Shown here piece by piece: positions 7,800-16,769 of a stretch of DNA of 17,450 bases. The notes beneath the pieces were generated by a model, which was given only the letters and a program-made list of their open reading frames with translations, did not search any database and had not been told where the DNA came from. Each line of letters opens with the position of its first letter. Positions within the stretch are counted from its first letter, which is position 1. The translations under genes were made by a program, and so were the position numbers. Origin of the DNA: Betaproteobacteria bacterium TMED156 (lineage in GTDB: Bacteria; Pseudomonadota; Gammaproteobacteria; Burkholderiales; Burkholderiaceae_A); contig NHHF01000087.1 of NCBI GenBank assembly GCA_002171155.1, forward strand, positions 1-17,450, given 5' to 3'.

Positions 7800-8942
7800 T
7801 TGAAGAATTCATATCCCAAGCGAAGTCTTTCTGGTTTTTTTTTTACATACTCAACATATATAGGTCTATTTTCTCCTTATTTGTCTCTGTGGCTTAATTT
7901 TAAAGGTTTTAGTGCCTCTCAAATAGGTATATTGATGTCGCCACTTCAATGGTCGAGAATTGTTGGGCCTCCTTTCTGGGGTTGGATAACTGATAGCAGG
8001 GCGGACACTATTGAACCTAAAAAAATTATTCAGGTTTCCTCTTTTTTTGCTGTTTTATCGTCGATTTTGTTATTCTTTGACTGGTCTTTTTACTATCTTT
8101 TTTTGGTTTTAAGTCTGGTTAGTTTTTTTCTAAGTGGTCAAATGCCCATAGCTGAGTCACTCACTATGGAATTTTGCAGCGAAAACATTGGAAAATATGG
8201 AAAAATTCGTTTGTGGGGATCGATAGGTTTTATATTTGCAGTATTGGCTGGAGGTTTGACTTTTGACTACTACGGAATAGTTTATATACCGGTAACTTTA
8301 AGTATTTCCTTACTTTTATTAATTTTTGTTTCCTTTCTTTTACCATCCAGAGTCAGTCCTAAAGTTTCAAAGAAAAATGATGAAAAGAAAATTTTTAATT
8401 CAAAATCTATTAATTTTCTACTAGCATCTTTTTTTATGCTTGTTGCACACGCACCACTTTATACTCTTTACTCTCTTTGGTTAGAAAATAACGGTTATTC
8501 AAAATTGCAAATAGGTTTAATTTGGTCAATAGGAGTTTTAGCTGAAATAATTTTCTTTAACTTTCAATTTGCTATTTTTAAAAGATTTGAAGTAAAAAAA
8601 GTTTGGGTTTTTTGTTTTGCAATTACCACTCTTCGTTTTTTCTTTTTGGCTTTTTCCAATGGAAGTTTACTAGTCATAGTTCTTACACAGATGCTTCACT
8701 CATTAACCTTTGCTGCGCATCACAGTGCTTCAATTTCTTTAGTGAATCAATTATTTCCAAAAAATGCGCAAGCCAGAGGACAATCTCTTTATACGATGGC
8801 ATCATATGGACTTGGAGGAGCTATAGGTGGTGTGACTGCAGGCTACGTTTGGGAAAATTTTTTTCCTGAAGCAAGTTTTTTACTCTCTGTGATTGCGTCT
8901 TTGTTTGGGATTTTTTTTGCTTTTAGGACTATAAAGATATAA
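7800..8942 (+). CDS. Major facilitator superfamily transporter, 3-phenylpropionate-transporter-like (MFS_1-like)
   Basis: This is a polytopic inner-membrane protein of 380 residues with about 12 hydrophobic segments. The opening segment reads SGFFFTYSTYIGLFSPYLSL, and the loop GILMSPLQWSRIVGPPFWGWITD resembles the conserved loop of the HppT/nucleoside-permease-like MFS branch. There is a second-half loop near LPSRVSPKVSKK. The start appears to be the TTG at 7800, since no ATG or GTG lies close enough upstream of the first membrane helix; no good ribosome site is visible. It lies 11 bp after aroC and 26 bp before leuC. I recall aroC next to such a transporter in other betaproteobacteria, but the substrate is not known and nothing here supports phenylpropionate specifically. 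Confidence 0.8.
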   Translation: MKNSYPKRSLSGFFFTYSTYIGLFSPYLSLWLNFKGFSASQIGILMSPLQWSRIVGPPFWGWITDSRADTIEPKKIIQVSSFFAVLSSILLFFDWSFYYLFLVLSLVSFFLSGQMPIAESLTMEFCSENIGKYGKIRLWGSIGFIFAVLAGGLTFDYYGIVYIPVTLSISLLLLIFVSFLLPSRVSPKVSKKNDEKKIFNSKSINFLLASFFMLVAHAPLYTLYSLWLENNGYSKLQIGLIWSIGVLAEIIFFNFQFAIFKRFEVKKVWVFCFAITTLRFFFLAFSNGSLLVIVLTQMLHSLTFAAHHSASISLVNQLFPKNAQARGQSLYTMASYGLGGAIGGVTAGYVWENFFPEASFLLSVIASLFGIFFAFRTIKI

Positions 8943-8968
8943 TTATTCTTTTAAATTAGTTGTTTAAA

Positions 8969-10369
8969 ATGAAAAAGACACTTTACGATAAACTTTGGGA
9001 TGAGCACTTTGTGCTTAAAAATGAAGACGATACTGCTCTTTTGTATATCGATAGGCACCTTATACATGAAGTCACAAGTCCCCAAGCATTTGAAGGAATT
9101 GAAATAGCAAATAGAAGACTATGGAGAAATGCCGCCAATCTTGCAGTTGTTGATCATAATGTTCCTACAATTGGTAGAGAAAAGGTCATTAAAGATCCAG
9201 TTTCAAGGCTACAAGTTGAAACTCTAAATTCAAATGTTGCTAAACATTCAATAAAATACTTTGATTTGTTCGATAAAAGACAGGGTATTGTTCATGTAAT
9301 AGGTCCAGAGCAAGGTGCGACACTTCCCGGCATGACTGTTGTTTGCGGGGATTCTCATACAAGTACACATGGAGCATTTGCCTGTCTTGCCTTTGGGATT
9401 GGTACATCTGAAGTTGAGCACGTGCTTGCAACTCAATGTTTAAGAGTGAAAAAGTCAAAAAAGATGCTGATTAAAATTAATGGTGTTTTGGGTGTTGGTT
9501 TATCTCCTAAAGATGTGATTTTATACATCATTGGCAAAATTGGAATTGCTGGTGGTACAGGATACTCGATTGAATTTGCAGGAGATACCGTTAGAAAGAT
9601 GTCTATGGAAGGTCGAATGACAATTTGTAATATGGCAATTGAAGCTGGAGCTCGCTCGGGAATGATAGCTTTCGATAAAGAAACTGAAAGCTTTATTAAA
9701 ACCAAACCATTGGCACCAAAAGGTGAAATGTGGGAAAAAGCTCTTGCTTATTGGAATAGTTTAAAATCTGATGATGATGCTTCTTTTGACAAAATCATTA
9801 ATATAGATGCTTCTCTTATTGAGCCCCAAATTACTTGGGGTACATCACCTGAAATGGTTACCTCTGTTGGTTCTCTTATTCCAGACCCAGCTAATCAAAA
9901 AAACCTTCAATCTCGAGAATCATACGAGCGAGCCATGAGGTATATGGGAGTTGAACCAAACATACCTCTTACCTCACTCGAACTGGATAAGGTTTTTATT
10001 GGATCTTGTACAAACTCACGTTTGGAGGATTTACGTGCTGCTGCTCACGTAATCAAAGGGAGAAAAAAATCTGAAAGAGTCAAACAAGTTTTGGTAGTTC
10101 CGGGTTCTGGGCTGATTAAAGCCCAAGCTGAAAGAGAGGGCATAGATAAAATATTTTCTGAGGCTGGTTTCGAATGGAGAGAGCCTGGATGTTCTATGTG
10201 TCTTGCAATGAATGCAGATAGATTAGAATCTGGTGAGAGGTGTGCATCAACATCAAATAGAAACTTTGAGGGAAGGCAAGGTAATGGAGGTAGAACTCAT
10301 TTAGTATCCCCAGCAATGGCATCTGCTGCAGCGATAGCCGGAAAATTTGTTGATGTCAGAGAATTCTAA
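8969..10369 (+). CDS. leuC: 3-isopropylmalate dehydratase, large subunit
   Basis: With LeuD, this aconitase-family enzyme isomerises 2-isopropylmalate to 3-isopropylmalate in leucine synthesis. I start it at the ATG at 8969 ([15 protein letters not shown]), which aligns with the usual LeuC N terminus and gives 466 residues, the standard length; a TTG three codons upstream is less likely. The [4Fe-4S] ligands are Cys347 (FIGSCTNSR) and Cys408/Cys411 ([11 protein letters not shown]). Other marks are [21 protein letters not shown] and [25 protein letters not shown]. leuD begins one base after its stop. Confidence 0.97.
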   Translation: MKKTLYDKLWDEHFVLKNEDDTALLYIDRHLIHEVTSPQAFEGIEIANRRLWRNAANLAVVDHNVPTIGREKVIKDPVSRLQVETLNSNVAKHSIKYFDLFDKRQGIVHVIGPEQGATLPGMTVVCGDSHTSTHGAFACLAFGIGTSEVEHVLATQCLRVKKSKKMLIKINGVLGVGLSPKDVILYIIGKIGIAGGTGYSIEFAGDTVRKMSMEGRMTICNMAIEAGARSGMIAFDKETESFIKTKPLAPKGEMWEKALAYWNSLKSDDDASFDKIINIDASLIEPQITWGTSPEMVTSVGSLIPDPANQKNLQSRESYERAMRYMGVEPNIPLTSLELDKVFIGSCTNSRLEDLRAAAHVIKGRKKSERVKQVLVVPGSGLIKAQAEREGIDKIFSEAGFEWREPGCSMCLAMNADRLESGERCASTSNRNFEGRQGNGGRTHLVSPAMASAAAIAGKFVDVREF

Positions 10370-10370
10370 C

Positions 10371-11033
10371 ATGGAGCCAATTAATTACCATAAAGGTACT
10401 GTTATGCCCTTAGATAGATCAAATATTGACACTGATGCGATAATTCCAAAACAATTTTTAAAGTCCATTAGGCGAACTGGTTTTGGTAAGCATTTATTTG
10501 ACTCATGGAGATACTTGGATGAAGGTTTTCCAGGAATGAATTGTGAAAATAGGCCTAAAAATATGGATTTTATTTTCAATGACCCAAAATACGTTACTTC
10601 ATCTATTTTATTAACTAGAGAAAATTTTGGTTGTGGATCATCTAGAGAGCATGCTCCTTGGGCACTAATTGAATACGGGTTTAAGGTTTTAATTGCAACC
10701 TCTTTTGCAGACATCTTCTTCAGTAATTGTTTAAAAAACGGAATATTACCAATTACTTTACCAAAAGACGAAATAAACAAACTATTTGACAAATCTTTTG
10801 GCGAGTATCCTTTAAATTTATCTATTGATCTTGAGGCTCAGTCAATTTCTCAAAATGGAGGAGATTTTTTTATAGATTTTAAAATAGATAAAGGACAGAA
10901 GAAAAGATTAGTTGAGGGGCTAGATGAAATTGGCCTTACTTTAAATAAGAAAGAAATTATTGAAAATTTTGAGAAAAATAGACTCAAACTTAGGCCTTGG
11001 CTAAAAATTGATCCAGCTGAAAGTTTAGAATGA
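10371..11033 (+). CDS. leuD: 3-isopropylmalate dehydratase, small subunit
   Basis: This is the swivel-domain subunit that completes the LeuCD active site. The 220 residues show [19 protein letters not shown] near the N terminus and [19 protein letters not shown], the substrate-recognition loop typical of the small subunit. The start is the ATG at 10371 ([11 protein letters not shown]), one base after the leuC stop; ATGs further upstream in this frame lie inside leuC and give non-conserved residues. The final ATGA overlaps the leuB start by 4 bases, which indicates translational coupling. Confidence 0.96.
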   Translation: MEPINYHKGTVMPLDRSNIDTDAIIPKQFLKSIRRTGFGKHLFDSWRYLDEGFPGMNCENRPKNMDFIFNDPKYVTSSILLTRENFGCGSSREHAPWALIEYGFKVLIATSFADIFFSNCLKNGILPITLPKDEINKLFDKSFGEYPLNLSIDLEAQSISQNGGDFFIDFKIDKGQKKRLVEGLDEIGLTLNKKEIIENFEKNRLKLRPWLKIDPAESLE

Positions 11034-12109
11034 AATGTCTTAATATAGCTGTTTTGCCGGGCGATGGAATTGGATCTGAAATTATCAATGAGGCAATTAA
11101 AATACTTAAAAGACTTTCTAGTATAGGTCATTTTGATCTCAACATGGAATTTGCTCTTGTTGGTGGCTCAGCAATAAAAGAAACAAATACTCCTTTACCT
11201 AATGAAACACTTAAGATTGTAATGGATTCTGAGGCGATTTTATTTGGTGCTGTTGGTGATTTTAGTTTTGATCATTTACAACATGCTGATCGTCCAGAAG
11301 CGGCTATTTTGAGCTTAAGAAAAGAGCTCAAACTATTCGCAAATTTACGTCCAGCTTTTGTCTTTGATGAATTAGCTCAGGCCTCTAGTTTGAAAGAAGA
11401 GCTAGTTTCTGGTCTTGATATTATGATTGTCAGAGAACTGACAGGAGATATTTATTTTGGCGAACCACGTGGAATTCAAACAAATAAAAAAGGCGAAAAA
11501 ATTGGTATCAACACCATGATTTATAACGAGAATGAAATTATCAGAATTGCTAAAGTTGCTTTTGATTTGGCTCTTAAAAGAGATAGAAGGTTAGTTTCCA
11601 TTGACAAAGCTAATGTTCTGGAATGTATGCAGTTATGGAGAGACACAGTTACAGAGGTTTCAAAGAGTTACCCTGATGTTGAACTCTCTCACTTATACGT
11701 TGATAATGCTGCAATGCAACTTGCAAAAAACCCAAAACAATTTGATGTAATGCTCACAGGTAATATTTTTGGTGATATTTTGTCTGATCAGGCCTCAATG
11801 CTTACGGGGTCAATCGGCATGTTACCGTCCGCTTCCATCAATGACGAAAAAAAAGGCTTGTATGAACCCGTACACGGTTCTGCACCTGATATTGCTGGTA
11901 AAAATATTTCTAATCCACTTGCTACAATTCTATCTATTTCAATGATGTTGCGAATTACTTTTGACTTAGAAGAGCCAGCAAAGTCAATTGAATTAGCTGT
12001 GAAAAATGTTCTGCAAAAGCAGCTTGCGACTCCTGATTTTTTTAGGCCAGGAAAAATTAAAATAGGAACAAAAGAAATGGGTGATGCAGTCACTGAGGCT
12101 TTAGTCTAA
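11030..12109 (+). CDS. leuB: 3-isopropylmalate dehydrogenase
   Basis: This is an NAD-dependent oxidative decarboxylase that converts 3-isopropylmalate to the precursor of leucine. The 359 residues are family length. Motifs in order are [11 protein letters not shown] at the N terminus, [24 protein letters not shown], the catalytic Lys in SIDKANVLE, the Asp-containing [33 protein letters not shown] (metal-binding aspartates), and [21 protein letters not shown], which contributes to NAD binding. It overlaps leuD by 4 bases (ATGA), and its TAA is directly followed by the asd ATG. With leuC and leuD it supplies all post-synthase steps specific to leucine except the final transamination; leuA is not in the window. 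Confidence 0.97.
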   Translation: MKCLNIAVLPGDGIGSEIINEAIKILKRLSSIGHFDLNMEFALVGGSAIKETNTPLPNETLKIVMDSEAILFGAVGDFSFDHLQHADRPEAAILSLRKELKLFANLRPAFVFDELAQASSLKEELVSGLDIMIVRELTGDIYFGEPRGIQTNKKGEKIGINTMIYNENEIIRIAKVAFDLALKRDRRLVSIDKANVLECMQLWRDTVTEVSKSYPDVELSHLYVDNAAMQLAKNPKQFDVMLTGNIFGDILSDQASMLTGSIGMLPSASINDEKKGLYEPVHGSAPDIAGKNISNPLATILSISMMLRITFDLEEPAKSIELAVKNVLQKQLATPDFFRPGKIKIGTKEMGDAVTEALV

Positions 12110-13243
12110 ATGCTTGTCGGATTTATTGGCTGGAGAGGAATGGTTGGATCAGTTTTGCTAGACAGAATGGTTGAAGAAGGTGATTTTAAAAATTTTAGTG
12201 CGAGATTTTTTTCGTCATCTAATCCTGGTAAAGAGTTAACAAAAAAACTTGATTTTTCTGGTGATAAGAAACTTTTTGATGCGTTCAATTTAACACAACT
12301 ATCAGAGTGCGACATTATTTTGACCTGTCAAGGCTCAGACTACACCTCTAAAGTTTTTTTTAACTTAAGGAAAAATGGTTGGAATGGCTATTGGATTGAC
12401 GCATCCAAAACTTTAAGAATGAAGGATGATTCTGTCATAGTTCTGGACCCTATTAACAAAGAAGTAATAGATCAGGCAATAGATAATGGAATCAAAAATT
12501 ACATAGGAAGTAATTGCACTGTAAGTTGTATGTTAATGGCAATAGGAGCTCTTTTTAAAGCTGATTTAATAGAGTGGCTTTCATCAAGTACTTACCAAGC
12601 AGCTTCTGGTGGAGGTTCTAAACATATGAGGGAGTTACTTTACCAAATGGGGAAAATAAATCACTCGGTAAAAAATGAATTATTAGACTTGCAAACTTCA
12701 ATTCTAGAAATTGATAAAAAAGTCTTAAACGAACAAAAAAGTTTGTCTAAGCAAGAAGTGAGTTCTTTTCAAGTCCCTTTAGCAGGAAATTTGATTCCTT
12801 GGATCGACAAGGATTTAGGAAACGGTACTAGTCTTGAAGAATGGAAAGGACATGCAGAGACTAACAAGATTTTTGGAAAAGATTTCCTGGATAGAAAGCA
12901 AAGTGTACCAATTGACTATACATGCGTAAGAGTTGGGTCAATGCGATGCCATAGTCAATCTTTAATCATTAAGCTTAAAAAAAATATTTCAATAATCGAA
13001 ATTGAACAACTGATTAGTTCCGGTAATGATTGGGTGAAAGTTGTCCCAAATACAAAAGAAGATTCACAAAACAACCTAACTCCTATTTCAGCCTCAGGAA
13101 ATTTGAACATTGCGATCGGACGATTGAGAAAATTAACTTTTGGGTCCAAATATTTGGGTGCCTTCACAATAGGCGATCAACTGCTTTGGGGTGCAGCTGA
13201 GCCGCTGAGAAGAATATTAAATTACATATCTAAGTTACACTGA
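12110..13243 (+). CDS. asd: Aspartate-semialdehyde dehydrogenase
   Basis: The enzyme reduces beta-aspartyl phosphate to aspartate semialdehyde using NADPH, feeding lysine/diaminopimelate, methionine and threonine synthesis. The 377 residues are of the gammaproteobacterial Asd type (about 370). Marks are the nucleotide-binding FIGWRGMVGSVL at the N terminus, the catalytic Cys136 in GSNCTVS, STYQAASGGGSKHMRELL, and VRVGSMRCHSQSL with the active-site His281. The ATG immediately follows the leuB TAA. In many betaproteobacteria a large fimV-like gene lies between asd and truA; here truA starts within 20 bases of the asd stop. Confidence 0.97.
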   Translation: MLVGFIGWRGMVGSVLLDRMVEEGDFKNFSARFFSSSNPGKELTKKLDFSGDKKLFDAFNLTQLSECDIILTCQGSDYTSKVFFNLRKNGWNGYWIDASKTLRMKDDSVIVLDPINKEVIDQAIDNGIKNYIGSNCTVSCMLMAIGALFKADLIEWLSSSTYQAASGGGSKHMRELLYQMGKINHSVKNELLDLQTSILEIDKKVLNEQKSLSKQEVSSFQVPLAGNLIPWIDKDLGNGTSLEEWKGHAETNKIFGKDFLDRKQSVPIDYTCVRVGSMRCHSQSLIIKLKKNISIIEIEQLISSGNDWVKVVPNTKEDSQNNLTPISASGNLNIAIGRLRKLTFGSKYLGAFTIGDQLLWGAAEPLRRILNYISKLH

Positions 13244-13262
13244 ATTTTTGATGAGTTGTTAT

Positions 13263-14021
13263 ATGAGGCTAGTTTTCGGAATAGAATACGATGGAACTGA
13301 TTGGAATGGTTGGCAAACCCAGCGATGTAACAATACAGTTCAAGATACTATAGAATCGGCTCTAGCTCGTTTTGCAAATCATGCAATTAAAACTACTTGT
13401 GCAGGTCGAACTGATTCAGGTGTTCATGCAAAGGGTCAAGTAATTCATCTTGATACTGAGCTTGAAAGACCTGTATGGAGTTGGATAAGAGGAACAAATT
13501 CTTTTTTACCTAATTCAGTTAGATTAAAATGGGGAAAAGAAGTATCGGAAGAATTTCATGCAAGATTTTCTGCGAGGTCAAGAATTTACACTTACAGTAT
13601 TTGTAACACACCCATTGAATCCCCTTTAGCTAACAGGTTTCATACTTGGATTTTTAAAAAGCTAAATGATGAAAAGATGAAAAAAGCATCCGTTTATTTA
13701 ATTGGTAAACATGATTTTTCATCATTTAGGTCATCGGAGTGTCAAGCTAATTCTCCCGTTAAAAATATAAAAAGATGTGACATTACGAGATCTGGTAGCT
13801 ACCTTAGTATAGAGATAGAGGCAGATGGATTTCTTCATCATATGGTTAGAAATATCGTTGGATGTCTTTATGAAATTGGTATTGGGGAAAGATCAGAAGA
13901 TTGGATTAAAGTTGTTCTAAAATCGAGAGATAGGAGTACTGCTGGTAAAACTTTACCTCCTCAGGGTTTATGTTTTAAATATGTTGACTATGGAAGAGAT
14001 CTATTTTGCGGACAAGAATAA
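13263..14021 (+). CDS. truA: tRNA pseudouridine(38-40) synthase
   Basis: TruA converts uridines 38, 39 and 40 in the anticodon arm of many tRNAs to pseudouridine. With the ATG at 13263 (MRLVFGIEYDGTDWNGWQ) it has 252 residues. The catalytic aspartate is Asp51 in CAGRTDSGVHAKGQVIH. Other marks are FHARFSARSRIYTY, HDFSSFRSSEC and the C-terminal FLHHMVRNIVGCL. An ATG at 13251 would add four residues (MSCY), and neither start has a strong ribosome site. I choose 13263 because the first beta strand begins there and a GAG lies 7 bases upstream. Its last 16 bases overlap trpF. Confidence 0.93.
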   Translation: MRLVFGIEYDGTDWNGWQTQRCNNTVQDTIESALARFANHAIKTTCAGRTDSGVHAKGQVIHLDTELERPVWSWIRGTNSFLPNSVRLKWGKEVSEEFHARFSARSRIYTYSICNTPIESPLANRFHTWIFKKLNDEKMKKASVYLIGKHDFSSFRSSECQANSPVKNIKRCDITRSGSYLSIEIEADGFLHHMVRNIVGCLYEIGIGERSEDWIKVVLKSRDRSTAGKTLPPQGLCFKYVDYGRDLFCGQE

Positions 14022-14695
14022 AAATTTGTGGCTTAACTCGTGAACAAGATGTTTCAGCCGCCATCGAGGCCGGTGTTGATGCATTAGGATTTGTTTTTTA
14101 TAAAAAAAGCCCACGTTTTTTATCCCCTGAAAGAGCTCGAGAATTGATTGATATTTGTCCGGCATGGGTATGCAAAGTTGGACTTTTCGTTAATTCTTCA
14201 CAAGTTGAAATCAACAGGATTTCACAGATTTCAGGAATTAATCAAATTCAATTGCATGGTGATGAGATTCTCGAAGACTGTCTTAATTTAAAAAGGCCTA
14301 TTATAAAAGCCCTAAGAATTAATGATAAAAAACATCTAAACAGAAGTGAATATGATAACTTGATAGATCAACTGATAGAATCTAAAAAGTATTTAAAATT
14401 TTGTGATGCCATTCTTCTAGACAGTAATTCTTCACAATTTGGTGGAAGTGGACAGAGTTTTAATTGGAATATATTGGATGATGTTTATTCTATTTTAGGT
14501 AATAAGTGGGTTTTAAGTGGCGGATTAAGTATTGAGAATGTCTCTTTAGCTATCAAATCCTTTAGACCGCCTGCTATTGATATTTCTAGTGGAGTTGAAG
14601 TTACTGAAAATGGAATATTGATAAAAGGAGTAAAAGATAAACAAAAAATTAAGAAATTTGTTAATGCCGTTCACGATGCGGATAATAAGACTTGA
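14006..14695 (+). CDS. trpF: Phosphoribosylanthranilate isomerase
   Basis: This is a single-domain TIM-barrel enzyme of tryptophan synthesis that performs the Amadori rearrangement of phosphoribosylanthranilate. The start is the TTG at 14006, giving MRTRIKICGLTREQD, the usual N terminus for betaproteobacterial TrpF, with the catalytic Cys8. A GGAAGAG about 7 bases upstream, inside truA, supports this start. The catalytic aspartate is Asp139 in DAILLDS; the phosphate-binding end is VLSGGLSIENV followed by AIDISSGVE. The 229 residues are slightly longer than average (about 205-215). It overlaps truA by 16 bases and precedes trpB by 21 bp, too short a gap for an attenuator. Confidence 0.96.
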   Translation: MRTRIKICGLTREQDVSAAIEAGVDALGFVFYKKSPRFLSPERARELIDICPAWVCKVGLFVNSSQVEINRISQISGINQIQLHGDEILEDCLNLKRPIIKALRINDKKHLNRSEYDNLIDQLIESKKYLKFCDAILLDSNSSQFGGSGQSFNWNILDDVYSILGNKWVLSGGLSIENVSLAIKSFRPPAIDISSGVEVTENGILIKGVKDKQKIKKFVNAVHDADNKT

Positions 14696-14716
14696 AAAAT
14701 TGAAAGCGAGTAGTTT

Positions 14717-15928
14717 ATGAAACCAAATGATTTACCCTACAACTTCCCTGACAACTCTGGTCATTTTGGACCTTATGGAGGTTCCTTTGTATCTGAAACA
14801 TTAATTGGAGCTTTAGAAGAATTAAAAAATTTTTATGAATTATCTAAAAGTGATGATAAATTTAAAAATGAGTTTGACAGGGAACTCAAGGATTTTGTTG
14901 GAAGACCAAGCCCAATTTATCATGCAAAACGCTGGTCAGAACGAATAGGTGGAGCACAGATTTTTTTTAAAAGAGAAGATCTTAATCACACAGGAGCTCA
15001 TAAAGTTAATAACACAATTGGACAAGCGCTATTAGCTAGAAGGATGGGAAAGCGGAGGGTTATAGCTGAAACTGGAGCCGGTCAACATGGAGTTGCAACT
15101 GCTACTGTTGCAGCAAGATATGGAATGGATTGTGTTGTCTACATGGGCGAGACTGATGTTGAGAGACAAGCTCAAAATGTATACAGAATGAAATTGTTGG
15201 GAGCTGAAGTTGTTCCCGTTGGAAGTGGTTCAAAAACTCTTAAAGACGCTTTAAATGAAGCAATGAGAGACTGGGTTACAAATGTCGAAAACACTTTCTA
15301 TATTATTGGTACAGTAGCTGGCCCTCATCCTTATCCGATGCTAGTTAGAGATTTTAATTCTATTGTTGGTAAAGAATGTTTATTGCAAATGCCAAAAATT
15401 ATTGGAAGAAATCCAGATTATGTTATAGCTTGTGTGGGAGGTGGGAGCAATGCTTTGGGAATATTCTACGATTTTATTCCATTTAAAGAAACTGCACTTA
15501 TCGGAGTAGAGGCCGCTGGTTCTGGATTAAATACGGGATTGCATTCAGCATCCTTGACAGCTGGAGTTCCAGGTGTTCTCCATGGGACAAGAACTTACTT
15601 GCTTCAGGACGAACATGGACAAGTTTCAGAAACACATTCTATATCGGCTGGTTTAGATTATCCTGGCGTGGGTCCCGAACATGCTTGGCTCAAAGACACT
15701 AAAAGGGCTGAATATGTTGGTATTGATGATGATGAAGCTTTAAAGGCATTTCATGATTGTTGTAGGATTGAGGGTATTATTCCTGCATTAGAGACTAGTC
15801 ACGCAATTGCCTATGCTGTCAGACTTGCAAAAGAACTTAGCAAAGAAAAAACAATCCTTGTAAATTTATCAGGTCGTGGTGACAAAGATATGCATACAGT
15901 AGCTAAAGCCGGTGGAATTGAAATATAG
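14717..15928 (+). CDS. trpB: Tryptophan synthase, beta chain
   Basis: This PLP enzyme joins indole and serine to form tryptophan, in an alpha2-beta2 complex with TrpA. The 403 residues match the classical TrpB1 type. Marks are [13 protein letters not shown], the PLP lysine Lys96 in [29 protein letters not shown], the phosphate-cup [10 protein letters not shown] and the C-terminal [12 protein letters not shown]. The start is the ATG at 14717; the bases AAGCGAG ahead of it are a weak ribosome site. trpA follows after 10 bp. Confidence 0.97.
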   Translation: MKPNDLPYNFPDNSGHFGPYGGSFVSETLIGALEELKNFYELSKSDDKFKNEFDRELKDFVGRPSPIYHAKRWSERIGGAQIFFKREDLNHTGAHKVNNTIGQALLARRMGKRRVIAETGAGQHGVATATVAARYGMDCVVYMGETDVERQAQNVYRMKLLGAEVVPVGSGSKTLKDALNEAMRDWVTNVENTFYIIGTVAGPHPYPMLVRDFNSIVGKECLLQMPKIIGRNPDYVIACVGGGSNALGIFYDFIPFKETALIGVEAAGSGLNTGLHSASLTAGVPGVLHGTRTYLLQDEHGQVSETHSISAGLDYPGVGPEHAWLKDTKRAEYVGIDDDEALKAFHDCCRIEGIIPALETSHAIAYAVRLAKELSKEKTILVNLSGRGDKDMHTVAKAGGIEI

Positions 15929-15938
15929 TTGATTTAAG

Positions 15939-16769
15939 ATGAATAACTTAAGATTGGCTAATTGTTTTGAAAATTTGCAAAGGAAACGACAAAAAGCTTT
16001 AGTTCCCTACATAACGGCTGGCGATCCTGATCCAAGCAAAGTCGTTGAATTGCTTTTAGCCATGGCTGATTCGGGTGCAGATATAATAGAACTAGGTATT
16101 CCTTTTTCCGATCCGATGGCAGATGGACCAGTGATTCAAAGATCAAGTGAACGAGCTTTAAAAAAAGGCGTCAATCTCCAAAAATGTCTTAATTGGGTTA
16201 AGGAGTTTAGATTGCAAAATAAATTTACTCCTATTGTTCTTATGGGTTACGCAAACCCTATTGAGAGGTTTGGTATAGAAGATTTTGCTAAGGAAGCATC
16301 AAATGCTGATGTGGATGGAGTTTTGATTGTAGATTACCCCCCCGAGGAAGCACTAAATTTTTGTCGTTTGATGAAAACACATCACATAGATGTGATTTTT
16401 CTACTAGCTCCTACAACCTCTATTGAAAGATTAAAGCACATAGCTAGATTAGGTTCTGGATATCTCTACTACGTGTCTCTCAGAGGAGTTACGGGGGCTA
16501 AGAATATAGATATTAGTGATGTATCTAATAGGTTGAAAATTATACGAGAAATCTCTCCATTACCCACTGTTGTAGGTTTTGGTATTTCAACCCCAAAAAG
16601 TGCAGCTGAAGTTGCTACTACGCCGGCTGATGGAGTTGTGATTGGAAGTGCAATTATTGATAAGTTAGATAATGCCAATAAGTTAGGTATTGATCCACTT
16701 ATAGAAATTTCAGGTTTTATTAAAAATATAAAAAAAGAAATTAATATTTCAACTAGGGCATTACTATAA
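15939..16769 (+). CDS. trpA: Tryptophan synthase, alpha chain
   Basis: This TIM-barrel subunit cleaves indole-3-glycerol phosphate to indole, which is channelled to TrpB. The 276 residues are family length. The catalytic residues are Glu51 and Asp62 in ELGIPFSDPMADGPVIQ. Other marks are VPYITAGDP, VLMGYANPIERFG, DGVLIVDYP, LAPTTSIERL, the flexible loop YVSLRGVTGA and the phosphate-binding GFGIS...DGVVIGSAI. The start is the ATG at 15939. Its TAA abuts the accD ATG. Confidence 0.97.
   Translation: MNNLRLANCFENLQRKRQKALVPYITAGDPDPSKVVELLLAMADSGADIIELGIPFSDPMADGPVIQRSSERALKKGVNLQKCLNWVKEFRLQNKFTPIVLMGYANPIERFGIEDFAKEASNADVDGVLIVDYPPEEALNFCRLMKTHHIDVIFLLAPTTSIERLKHIARLGSGYLYYVSLRGVTGAKNIDISDVSNRLKIIREISPLPTVVGFGISTPKSAAEVATTPADGVVIGSAIIDKLDNANKLGIDPLIEISGFIKNIKKEINISTRALL

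Noticed and set aside
10347..10370. Earlier in-frame starts for leuD inside leuC
   Set aside because: The extra residues (MLMSENSN) match nothing in LeuD; the ATG at 10371 fits the family and the 1-bp junction.
10385..10792. 135-codon minus-strand reading frame across leuD
   Set aside because: It is antisense to a well-conserved gene, its composition follows the opposite strand, and no family motif is seen.
14696..14716. Possible trp attenuator between trpF and trpB
   Set aside because: The gap is only 21 bp, with no Trp-codon leader and no room for alternative hairpins.
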